Shown: piece by piece, positions 9,522-17,131 of the stretch | Layout of the letters: every line of letters begins with the position of its first letter | Position numbering within the stretch: the first letter of the stretch is position 1 | Translations under genes and position numbers: made by a program | The notes under the pieces: generated by a model | What the model saw: the letters and a program-made list of their open reading frames with translations, nothing else | Told to the model about the DNA's origin: nothing | The model's database searches: none | Source: G963675935 sp963719005 | GTDB lineage: Bacteria; Planctomycetota; Planctomycetia; Pirellulales; Thermoguttaceae | Direction of reading: 5' to 3' | Assembly (NCBI GenBank): GCA_963719005.1 | Contig: CAVRAR010000002.1 | Location: forward strand, 310,001-374,000 | Length of the DNA: 64,000 nt

Positions 9522-10132
9522 AGCTCCGCCGGCCGTTGCTTCTTCTCGTACTTGATGCCGCAGCCGAACTGCTTGGTTACGGTTTTCGGCGGCCTCTTTC
9601 CGGCCAACAGGGCGTCGAGGGCGTCGCGAAGATACGTCTTTTTAACGTCGTCGGCCTTCATCTTGTCGTCAACCGCTCCCATGTAAACGACTTTTCGCTT
9701 CTGGTCGAGAAGAAAGACGTGGGGCGTCACGGTGGCCCCATAGTCGTGGCCCAGTTTCTGGCTCGAATCGTATAGGTAGGGAAAATTGAACTTCTTGTCC
9801 TTCGCCCGCTGCTTCATCTTGTCCAGACGGTCGGGTTCGATGTTGTTCACGTTGACGGCGACGACCTGCACGCCTTTGGCCTTGTAGTCGTCTTGCACGG
9901 CGACCAGGCGTTTTTCGTAGGCACTGGCGACGGGGCAATGATTGCACGTGAAGACCAACACGACTAATTTTGAGTCTTTGAAATCCGACAGGCTGTGTTT
10001 TTTGTCGTCCGTACCGACGATGCCCTTGAAATTGGGGGCCGGATCGCCGATTTTCACGCCGGCAAACAGGGCTTCGGCACGCGGCAAGGCGACGATCGCC
10101 AACAATAGTGGAAATATCCAGTTTCGAGACAT
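9518..10132 (-). CDS. Secreted redoxin / thioredoxin-like protein (AhpC/TSA-related)
   Basis: A 204-residue exported thioredoxin-fold protein. It has a short signal peptide (MSRNWIFPLLLAIVALPRAEA), then the redoxin opening GDPAPNFKGIVGTDD and the active-site segment VFTCNHCPVASAYEKR, with a CxxC pair in place of the single peroxidatic Cys of classical AhpC. ATVTPHVFLLDQKRKVVYMG contains the cis-Pro. GAAGGAG lies about eight bases before the ATG. It is the first gene of a two-gene unit with the TlpA-like lipoprotein. This redoxin type is common in planctomycetes; the physiological substrate is unknown. Confidence 0.85.
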   Translation of the reverse strand: MSRNWIFPLLLAIVALPRAEALFAGVKIGDPAPNFKGIVGTDDKKHSLSDFKDSKLVVLVFTCNHCPVASAYEKRLVAVQDDYKAKGVQVVAVNVNNIEPDRLDKMKQRAKDKKFNFPYLYDSSQKLGHDYGATVTPHVFLLDQKRKVVYMGAVDDKMKADDVKKTYLRDALDALLAGKRPPKTVTKQFGCGIKYEKKQRPAEL

Positions 10133-10586
10133 GCACCTTCTCCTTCAAAAACGACCGTCATGCCGCAGTTCGGCGTCTTTCACGCACACCAGCCGCTCAA
10201 GGCGCGACATACGCCGAGGAACCACGTCGGACGGCGATTGAGGAATTGTAGCGCCGCCTACCGGAAAAGAAAGAAGCTTCCTTCTCACGGTTTTTGTGCC
10301 CCAGAAGCCCGCTGCTCCGCTTTTGGCTCGTTGACACGTCGAGATATTCGACCGAGGATAGCGCTCTTGAAGTGGCTTTGCGGCGACGGAAATCGTTTTG
10401 ACTACACTCGCGGTCAAAGCGACATCAATGTCTTGCTCGCTACCTCCGAATTCGCCGGCTAGATGGCGCATACGAGGCAATGGCACACAAACTGCTACAA
10501 CAGGCGGCGAGGCCGAGCCGCGCGAAATTGCGGCTGCGACCCGGTCAAACTATCTTTACAACTTTCTAGACGAGAGGGAGCCGAGC
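10133..10586. other. Gene-free stretch between divergent redoxin and Hint genes
   Basis: About 450 bases. A 113-codon minus-strand frame (10145-10486) has no recognisable motif and reads like a chance frame in GC-rich DNA. Both flanking genes point away from this region, so it should contain two promoters, but I see no clear -10/-35 pairs. Confidence 0.5.
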
Positions 10587-12545
10587 ATGAGAACCGTTAG
10601 AGCAAAGTGGATCCCGGTAAAGGGGACAGTCCCATTTTCGTTGACCACGGCTTCGCCGCGGTGCCCGCGAAAATTGGGACAGTCCCCAAAGTGGGCGTTC
10701 TGGGTGGCGATTGTCGCCGCAACTTGGCCGTGGACCCTGCCGGTCCAGGCGGCCACCAAGGCCACCAAGGCGGAAAGGGCTCAAGCCGCAAAGCTTGTCG
10801 ACGAGACGCTGCGGCGCGAGGCGAGAGAGAGCATCGACGACCGGCGGGAATTGCTCAGGCCGGCGCTCGAGCTGACGCCCCCCTGTGAGGCTGCCTACTG
10901 GCTGAGCGGCTTCGCCTACGACCTGAAGCGAAAGGAATGGCTGCTGTTGGACGAAATTCAGCAACTGGCCGAAAAGGATCAGCAACTTGACACGTATCGA
11001 AAAACCCGCGCAAACTACCCGGATACCGAAAAGGGCCAGACGCAACTGGCGCGCTGGTGTGCCAGGCGCAAGTTGAACGATCAGGCGCGGGCCCATTGGA
11101 CTAAAGTGTTGACTTTCAATCCGGATCAGCCGGAAGCGCGGCGTCAGCTTGGATTCGTTAACGTCGACGGCACATGGCTGGGCCGGCAGGAGATTGCCGC
11201 AGCAAAGGCCAAGATCAACAGCTTCCAAGCGGCGCTTGCGCGATGGGCGCCGAAGCTCGAAGACTTGCTGAAACGATTGGACGGGTCGAACCGGCAAGCG
11301 CGCGACGTCGCCCGCCAGGAATTGGCGGCGATCAAGGTTCCCGACGCGGTGCCGGCGATCGAGGCCGTCTTCTGCGGCAACGGCGGAGAGTATGCCCCGC
11401 TGGGAATTGAATCGTTGAAGGAGATGAAGACGGCGCAGGCGGCCGAGGCGCTGGCGTGGCTGGCCGTCTCTTCGCCCTGGAAACCGGTGCGGGCGGCTGC
11501 CGCCGCTGCCCTGAAGGATCAGCGCCCGCACGACTACGTGCCCTTGCTGTTGAGCGCGATGCGCACACCGATTCAGTCCAATTTTGCGTTGTACACCTCG
11601 TCGGACGGCGGTTTCCTGGTGCGGCGCGTACTGTATGCGGATGGGCCGGAGCAGCGTCAACTGGCGATCCGCGAAGTCAATTACACGCCCGAGATGTATT
11701 ACACAAAGACCATCGGCGTCAACAAGCTGGCGGCGAGCCCCGCCGCTCAGCGAGAGCGCAACCGCTTGCTCGCGGAAGACCAGAAGCGTCAACAGGCGGA
11801 TATAATCGCCGCTCAGGCCAAAGCCAAGCTCCGGATCCAGAAGCAGGAGGCGACGCTCGCCGTTCATAACGCCAAGGCTCAAGAAGTGAATTCGCAATTG
11901 TGCAAGGTTTTGTCCGTGGCCACCGGCGACAGCCAACCCACCTCGCCCGACGATTGGTATAGCTGGTGGAACGATTACAACGAAATCTCGCAACAGGGGG
12001 ACAAGCCTTTCCTGATCACCTACCAATCCGCTTACAAACCCGTCGTCACGATGGCGCAGGCCCAAGCGTTGACCTGCTCGTGCCTGGTGGCCGGAACTCC
12101 CGTCTGGACCGAATTGGGGTCCGTTCCGGTCGAACAGATCAAGATCGGCGATCGCGTGCTCGCCTGCGATTGCGACACCGGCGAGCTGATGCTCAAACCG
12201 GTGCTGAAGACCATCATCAACCCGGGCAAGGACATTTTTCATCTCCGCACCAAGGGCGAAACGCTGGAGGTGACCGGCGGGCACGTCTTCTGGGTCTCGG
12301 GCAAGGGCTGGATCAAGGCCCGGCAACTCGAGCCGGAGATGCGGTTCCACACGCTCAAGGGCACTGTCACTTTGACCGGCGTCGAGCAGCGCGGCAAGCA
12401 GGACACGTACAATCTCGTCGTGGCCGACTTCCACAGCTACTTCGTCGGCAAGCAGAAGATCCTGACCCACGACAACACCATCCGCAAGCCGACCAACTGC
12501 GTCGTGCCGGGCCTGGCAGCCCACGCAGCGGCGGTGTATCCCTGA
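10587..12545 (+). CDS. Secreted HEAT-like protein with C-terminal Hint (pretoxin-type) domain
   Basis: Exported protein of about 652 residues. GGGAG stands six bases before ATG 10587. The signal peptide is unusual: residues 11-34 are encoded by a palindromic element (GTVPFS...LGQSP), and only then comes the hydrophobic run AFWVAIVAATWPW and an AQA-like cut site. Residues about 230-340 look like HEAT repeats (AAEALAWLAVSSPWKPVRAA). The C-terminal Hint domain runs from CSCLVAGTPVWTELGSVPVE through TGGHVFWVSGKGWIKARQLE to LTHDN. Hint domains are autoproteolytic in inteins and polymorphic toxins; here only about 20 residues follow the HDN, so there is no toxin domain. The same RKPTN-VVPGL ending is, from memory, shared by planctomycete homologs. 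Confidence 0.82.
   Translation: MRTVRAKWIPVKGTVPFSLTTASPRCPRKLGQSPKWAFWVAIVAATWPWTLPVQAATKATKAERAQAAKLVDETLRREARESIDDRRELLRPALELTPPCEAAYWLSGFAYDLKRKEWLLLDEIQQLAEKDQQLDTYRKTRANYPDTEKGQTQLARWCARRKLNDQARAHWTKVLTFNPDQPEARRQLGFVNVDGTWLGRQEIAAAKAKINSFQAALARWAPKLEDLLKRLDGSNRQARDVARQELAAIKVPDAVPAIEAVFCGNGGEYAPLGIESLKEMKTAQAAEALAWLAVSSPWKPVRAAAAAALKDQRPHDYVPLLLSAMRTPIQSNFALYTSSDGGFLVRRVLYADGPEQRQLAIREVNYTPEMYYTKTIGVNKLAASPAAQRERNRLLAEDQKRQQADIIAAQAKAKLRIQKQEATLAVHNAKAQEVNSQLCKVLSVATGDSQPTSPDDWYSWWNDYNEISQQGDKPFLITYQSAYKPVVTMAQAQALTCSCLVAGTPVWTELGSVPVEQIKIGDRVLACDCDTGELMLKPVLKTIINPGKDIFHLRTKGETLEVTGGHVFWVSGKGWIKARQLEPEMRFHTLKGTVTLTGVEQRGKQDTYNLVVADFHSYFVGKQKILTHDNTIRKPTNCVVPGLAAHAAAVYP
10619..10687. 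repeat. GGGGACAGTCCC palindromic element inside the Hint gene
   Basis: Arms AAAGGGGACAGTCCCATTTT and CGAAAATTGGGACAGTCCCC flank a second small hairpin (CCACGGC-ttc-GCCGCGG). From the first to the last G/C block it is 66 bases, a multiple of three, and it lies in the reading frame of the Hint gene. A nearly identical copy with the same centre is at 46611-46682; shorter or diverged members are at 23945-23992, 30291-30338 and 21182-21257. Confidence 0.9.
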
Positions 12546-12843
12546 AAGCCGAGAGGCGTGTGGCCATCGTCATCTGCACCGTTTGGGTGTGTCGGTCGAT
12601 GTGACCGACGCTGCGCAAGCTGGCCTGCCATTGGTCCGAGAAATGGGTGGTATTCTGGCACGTACGAGCAAACGGTTGAGTTTGCGAGACAACAGGGGGG
12701 CTAACGTCCAAACTCAGAAGCTTGGTTCGGGATAACGTCGCGGCGAGAAAAGAGGTATTCTCCCTAACTCATCATCGGGGATTACGTCCGATGCTGGTGG
12801 TCCTGGCTGCGGAGTGGGGTGGACGACCTGTAGTTAGCAATCG
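12546..12843. other. Intergenic stretch between Hint and PEP-CTERM genes
   Basis: About 300 bases between convergent genes. No gene, T-rich terminator or repeat was recognised. It would be the place for an immunity or toxin remnant if the Hint protein belonged to a toxin locus, but nothing there supports one. Confidence 0.5.
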
Positions 12844-13524
12844 TCAAGCCTTCGCCCCACGCCGCCGCAGATAAAATGCACCTGCAAGTCCCAGCAGTGC
12901 CGAGCATAAGAGCGTGAGCGTTCCGGGTTCGGGAGCCCCTACCAAAGAGACGTTGTCCAATCCGGTATCATCTGGGCCACCGTAGAGATCGGCAGGCACC
13001 CAGATCGACGCAACGTCACTCAGCACCGTATCAATCTGGCTCTGAGTTGCCGCTGCTCCACCATCGAAAAGAAAGCCGGAGCTGGTATTGAGCGCGAAGC
13101 TATAGGACGTCCATTCATTGATGGGGAGGGGAGCGATTACCACTGAGATCCAATCCCCCGACGTATCGGTTATGCACAAAGGATTATTGGCGACTCCATT
13201 AGCCGGTTCATTGTGGTATAGATCGAAATTGAACGAACCATTCACGTACTCGGAATCATTGCCCAGAAATTTTGCCGGTGCGGAAAAATCATCCCATTTT
13301 CCTTGGGCACCATCCCCGAACAGAGCATAACCGCCGGGATTGCCACTGGACGCCTGATAGGTGAACGTCGAGAAAGGATCGTTGTTAGCCAAGGTCCAAC
13401 CCTCTAAATTGGTATCGAAGTTACTGATGACATCGGCGGAAGCGGTTGCAGGAACCGCCAGAGCGACCGCGATCAAACCTATCAAAGCCAACGCAACCGC
13501 CACCGCAAGATTGAAATGTCTCAT
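12844..13524 (-). CDS. PEP-CTERM sorting-domain protein A
   Basis: A 226-residue exported protein of unknown function. A signal peptide (MRHFNLAVAVALALIGLIAV...ASA) precedes a beta-rich body with WTLANNDPFSTFTYQ and DNVSLVG segments, reminiscent of carbohydrate-binding jelly-roll domains. The C-terminus is a textbook PEP-CTERM signal: APEPGTLTLLCSALLGLAG, then FYLRRR. Such signals are processed by an exosortase, none being encoded here. ATG 13524 is preferred because GGGGAG lies about eight bases upstream and the signal peptide then starts at residue 1. It is one of three adjacent PEP-CTERM genes with almost the same C-terminal sequence. Confidence 0.85.
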   Translation of the reverse strand: MRHFNLAVAVALALIGLIAVALAVPATASADVISNFDTNLEGWTLANNDPFSTFTYQASSGNPGGYALFGDGAQGKWDDFSAPAKFLGNDSEYVNGSFNFDLYHNEPANGVANNPLCITDTSGDWISVVIAPLPINEWTSYSFALNTSSGFLFDGGAAATQSQIDTVLSDVASIWVPADLYGGPDDTGLDNVSLVGAPEPGTLTLLCSALLGLAGAFYLRRRGAKA

Positions 13525-13639
13525 CGCTTCACTCCCCTTGGTTGAAAACTGTGTGTCATCTAGCACGCAAACGACGCCACACTGTTCGCAACAAAACCGA
13601 CAAGCCGCTAAGTTGCCTGTGCCCTGGAGTTAGCGGTCG

Positions 13640-14362
13640 TCAAGCCTTCGCACCACGCCGTCGCAGATGAACTACCCCTGCAAGGCCCAGCAGTGCCGAA
13701 ACCAGAAGGGTAAGCGTTCCGGGTTCGGGGACCGTGATTTCGACTGAATACGCACCGGTATCGTTGTTTGAGCAGCCCTCATTCACCGCCAGGTAAAGGT
13801 CGGCACCGTCTTGCGGGACTACTACCGAGACGCCTATCCCAATCGCAAACCAGTCCGTTCGAGTCGGATCGGAAGAAAATGTCCCGACCGCCTCGCCGAA
13901 CCGAATCGCTGCCGAGTTCGTCGTGTCCGTGGTTTCTAGCCCAGCAAAACCGAAACTGTAAGGTTGGGGGGCAGAGGAAATATCGTAGTTTAGTCCGCCG
14001 CCAACGAAGTGATTGATGCCATCGCCGCCAAAAGCCGTGGGATATTGGGCCCCTGGGTTTGCATAAGAATATCCCCCGTTCACCGGCTGGAGCTGGGCCA
14101 GCGAGCCATCGGGGTACGTCAGGTAAGGCCCAGTAGGCCCAGGATCGTCTAGGTTTGCCTCCCCCGACACTTGAATGTTCAATTCGGTTCCGCCTGCGTA
14201 ATTCCCAGCGTCTACCACTGGCGTACCGCTCCACCAAAACCCCGACGACGGCGAGGCTGAGGCGGGGAGGGATAGGATGACGTCGGCTTGCGCGGGCACA
14301 GCGAGCAATGTCACCGCCAATAAGGCAGCGACGACCGTGAGGGAGGCGTTGACGTTTTTCAT
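13640..14362 (-). CDS. PEP-CTERM sorting-domain protein B
   Basis: A 240-residue exported protein of unknown role. It has a signal peptide (MKNVNASLTVVAALLAVTLL...AQA), a beta-rich body (IRFGEAVGTFSSDPTRTDWF; GADLYLAVNEGCSNNDTG), and a C-terminal VPEPGTLTLLVSALLGLAG helix followed by HLRRRGAKA. The C-terminal DNA is nearly the same as in genes A and C while the mature body is unrelated in detail. A relic of a gene A-like start (CAATCTTGC preceded by a lost ATG context) lies about 80-100 bases upstream of the present start, suggesting that the N-terminal part was replaced after duplication. Confidence 0.85.
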   Translation of the reverse strand: MKNVNASLTVVAALLAVTLLAVPAQADVILSLPASASPSSGFWWSGTPVVDAGNYAGGTELNIQVSGEANLDDPGPTGPYLTYPDGSLAQLQPVNGGYSYANPGAQYPTAFGGDGINHFVGGGLNYDISSAPQPYSFGFAGLETTDTTNSAAIRFGEAVGTFSSDPTRTDWFAIGIGVSVVVPQDGADLYLAVNEGCSNNDTGAYSVEITVPEPGTLTLLVSALLGLAGVVHLRRRGAKA

Positions 14363-14434
14363 TGGTCCGGCTTTTTCGGATAGAGGTGATCGCAGGTGGT
14401 TCGTTACGGGTTTACGCCGACTGGCTACCCCCGC

Positions 14435-14575
14435 GGCAAGATTGACATGTTTTCTGCGTCCACTCCTCTTGGTTGAAAAACTGGTTGTGAACTAAAACGC
14501 AAACGGCGCCAAACTGCCCACAACAAAGCCGATATGCCCTGGAGTTAGCGGTCGTCAAGCCTTTGCCCTACGCCG
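14435..14575. repeat. Diverged copy of the 13500-13648 gene-boundary segment
   Basis: The segments 13500-13648 and 14435-14575 align with each other: both contain CAAGATTGA-ATGT, CTCC-CTTGGTTGAAAA, ACGCAAACG-CGCC, and CCCTGGAGTTAGCGGTCGTC in the same order. Each joins the upstream part of one PEP-CTERM gene to the 3' end of the next. This shows tandem duplication of a unit including leader, start region and C-terminal tail. Confidence 0.7.
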
Positions 14576-15193
14576 CAGATAACCTGCCCCTGCAAGTCCC
14601 AGCAGTGCCGAGACCAAGAGCGTAAGGGTTCCGGGTTCGGGGACGGCAGTGGCAATGATCATGGGCTCGTTGGCGCAGATATAACCCGGAGCAGTCTCGC
14701 CGCCAGTATCGCTAAATTCTGCGATGGTATTCCATTGCTGGGCCTCGCTGTTGTACGTCTGGACTTTTCCCCAGTACTCTTTGCCGAGACCCCACTGGAG
14801 GGTCATATCTCCGTCGCCCAGGCCGAGAGCTAACCACGCATTCTCCAATGGGGTCGGGCAGAGGAGCTCGGTGGGAGTAGCCTGAACATTTTCCAGATAG
14901 CTGGTGGCGTTGGTGCCGCCTCCCTGGGAGACGTAGCCTCCGGGATAATCGATCCGAAAGCCGTACGAAATAATGTCGGCATCGGTTAAGGTTCCAATGC
15001 TGCCATCGGTGGTGATCCATCCTGATACCGTGTCTGTGCCAACATGGACCATGTCGGATTGACTGAGCGGGTAATTGTTAATGTTGTAGGTGATATCTTC
15101 CGCCCTGGCTGTGGACACGAATGCGAGGACGGCCGCAAACAACATGTGGGCGGCAACAAGGGCTAAAACGCGGTGGCGTTTTGTGGTAATCAT
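14555..15193 (-). CDS. PEP-CTERM sorting-domain protein C
   Basis: A 212-residue exported protein of unknown function. The signal peptide is MITTKRHRVLALVAAHMLFAAVLAFVSTARA. The body contains DSGE-type loops and an LGLGDGDMTLQWGLGKEYW segment with no family I can name. The C-terminus VPEPGTLTLLVSALLGLAG plus YLRRRAKA is the PEP-CTERM exosortase signal, almost the same as in the two neighbouring genes. It is the first of the three in transcription order. Their shared tails and different bodies suggest a set of differently folded surface or matrix proteins sorted by the same system. Confidence 0.83.
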   Translation of the reverse strand: MITTKRHRVLALVAAHMLFAAVLAFVSTARAEDITYNINNYPLSQSDMVHVGTDTVSGWITTDGSIGTLTDADIISYGFRIDYPGGYVSQGGGTNATSYLENVQATPTELLCPTPLENAWLALGLGDGDMTLQWGLGKEYWGKVQTYNSEAQQWNTIAEFSDTGGETAPGYICANEPMIIATAVPEPGTLTLLVSALLGLAGAGYLRRRAKA

Positions 15194-15760
15194 GACATTT
15201 TCCCTTAGGTTTTCTCAATGTGATTTTGGTGCCGCTCAACCCCCAACGCACGCTGGAAAATCAAATCAAACGGCACAAGAGCGACTATCGCCCCTCTCTG
15301 TGGAAAGGGAAGCCAATGTGATCGCGTCAGCAACACGCTGACAAGCAAACGACCTCGTAGTTTTCCCCGTTGCTGTTTCTCTCTTGCGTCCAAACCAAGT
15401 CGCAAAATGGCTCCTTTCTTGAATGCAGCTTGTAACGGGCAGCCTTCCTCTTCACCGAAGCGTCCCTCGGTTACACCAGCTTCAGGTTGAGAAACTCGGC
15501 CAAGAAGGGCACGGTGGGAGATTCTTCGACCAAGCTGCCGTGCAACACTACTTACTACCGCTGCGAAAGCCCGATCTTGCGCGGGGCTTGGAAAGAAACT
15601 GGCTTTCTTCTCGGGGCGAAGGGCGACGCCGATCTCAATTTTCCCGTAACGGACCGCGCAGTCTTCAAGGATAATCTTCAAGAATAATCTTGACAGACAC
15701 GCGTCGGGGGGTACGCTATTGGGTAGCCCGCGATCTAGGGCGAACCTGCGAGGCAGAGCG
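15194..15760. other. Gene-free stretch between PEP-CTERM cluster and sigma factor
   Basis: About 570 bases upstream of two divergently oriented units. A 66-codon plus-strand frame (15487-15687) and a 158-codon minus-strand frame cover the same DNA; neither has a recognisable family, ribosome site or signal. I cannot decide whether a short gene or a gene remnant is present. Confidence 0.45.
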
Positions 15761-17059
15761 ATGGCAGCGAAAGATTATCCCGAGGGCGACAGTTTCCCCT
15801 CGACGCACTGGTCGTTGATCTTATCGGCCCACAACCAGGATCCCGTGCGACGGCGGGAAGCGTTGGGGGAATTGCTGCGGCTGTATCTGCCCGCGCTGCG
15901 GGCACATTTGCTCTATCGCCGCAACATCGAGCGCCATCGAGCGGAGGATCTTCTGCAAGGCTTTGTGGCCGACCAGATCTTCCAGCGCGACCTGCTCACA
16001 AAAGCCGACGCGGCCAGGGGCCGCTTTCGTTCGTTCCTCCTCAGATCGTTGGAGAACTACGTCATCAACGAACGTCAGCGCGAGACCAGACGGCACGAAG
16101 TGGCTCTTGAACTGGACACGGCCGAGGAAGCGACCTCCGACGTTTTCGAGGTGCAGTGGGCGCGGCAACTTCTCCAGGAGACGCTCCGCCGCATGCGTGA
16201 AGAGTGTAAAGACAAAGGTCAGCCATCCCTGTGGAGTATTTTCGAGTGTCGGGTAGTCGGTCCCACGCTGACCGGAAGCCCTCCGCCAGCCTACAGTTCG
16301 CTGGTCGAACGGTTTGGATTTCGATCGGCAGAGCAGGCATCGAACGCTCTGGTCACCGCCAAACGACAGTTTGAGCGGACGTTGGGCGTGGTGATCGCCG
16401 AGACGGAGTGCATTACGAGCCAAAAGGACATTGAAGCCGCAATCGCCGACCTTTGCAGAATCTTGATCAGCGCCGGGCCGCTCGCCGTGGAGTACGACCG
16501 CGGACTGATCGCCGGTCCGCGGCCGTCCGGGCAAGAGAACATTCACGCCGTTAACGAAAGCAATCCGAGGGGAGTAGCCTTCCTGCTGAGTGTCCGCGGG
16601 ACGCGGGAGGGAAACTGGCAGCCCACCGAGCTGGGCGACATGTTGCGACATTGCCTGACAGCGCCTGCGAGCGAGTATCTAAGGGATCTCGGCCAGTCGG
16701 CGGAGTTCGCGGCCGATTCGCCCTCGGAACGCGCTGCCGTGGACATAACGCTGGGCGAATTGTTCCAATGTGCCAACCCGCCGTTGGGACTCCTGATCGC
16801 TGTCAAGCGGACGGCACGACGCCTGATGCGGCCGGGGGCGAGCGACATGCCGGCCGAGGTCCACCGCCTGATCTACTTCGCCAGCATCGCCGCTGCCATG
16901 GCGCGCCACGGTGAACGGATCTCCAGATCCAGCCCGGACGTGTTGCGTGTCACTTGGGAGTGGCTTGCGGCGGAATCGTACGGCAACGACGGGCTGCGGA
17001 AGCTGTTTGCGACCGCCCTTGTGAGGCTTTCCGGCCAAGGCGGTGTTTCGCCGGGCTGA
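15761..17059 (+). CDS. ECF-like sigma-70 family factor with long C-terminal extension
   Basis: Predicted alternative RNA polymerase sigma factor of planctomycete type. The first about 220 residues carry the sigma region 2 (STHWSLILSAHNQDPVRRRE; AEDLLQGFVADQIF; RGRFRSFLLRSLENYVINE) and a degenerate region 4 (RFGFRSAEQASNALVTAKR). A further 210 residues of unknown fold follow, more than the usual ECF length of about 190. GAGG lies seven bases before ATG 15761. The gene converges with a Ser/Thr kinase gene at 17132-20433, a pairing reported for planctomycete ECF groups in which a kinase takes the place of an anti-sigma factor; here the link is inferred from position. Confidence 0.8.
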   Translation: MAAKDYPEGDSFPSTHWSLILSAHNQDPVRRREALGELLRLYLPALRAHLLYRRNIERHRAEDLLQGFVADQIFQRDLLTKADAARGRFRSFLLRSLENYVINERQRETRRHEVALELDTAEEATSDVFEVQWARQLLQETLRRMREECKDKGQPSLWSIFECRVVGPTLTGSPPPAYSSLVERFGFRSAEQASNALVTAKRQFERTLGVVIAETECITSQKDIEAAIADLCRILISAGPLAVEYDRGLIAGPRPSGQENIHAVNESNPRGVAFLLSVRGTREGNWQPTELGDMLRHCLTAPASEYLRDLGQSAEFAADSPSERAAVDITLGELFQCANPPLGLLIAVKRTARRLMRPGASDMPAEVHRLIYFASIAAAMARHGERISRSSPDVLRVTWEWLAAESYGNDGLRKLFATALVRLSGQGGVSPG

Positions 17060-17131
17060 AACAGCGGTTTATCGTCAGATCCATCCCCAAAGTCAGTGCT
17101 GCGATTTCCGGGGTTCAACGGTGCGAAAGCT

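Noticed and set aside
10566..12524. 650-codon open frame antisense to the Hint gene
   Set aside because: Typical GC-rich shadow frame: low-complexity His/Arg/Leu composition, no motif, and the plus-strand protein has clear domains.
15487..15687. 66-codon plus-strand frame as a small gene
   Set aside because: No recognisable domain or ribosome site, and an equally open frame lies on the other strand; not enough support.
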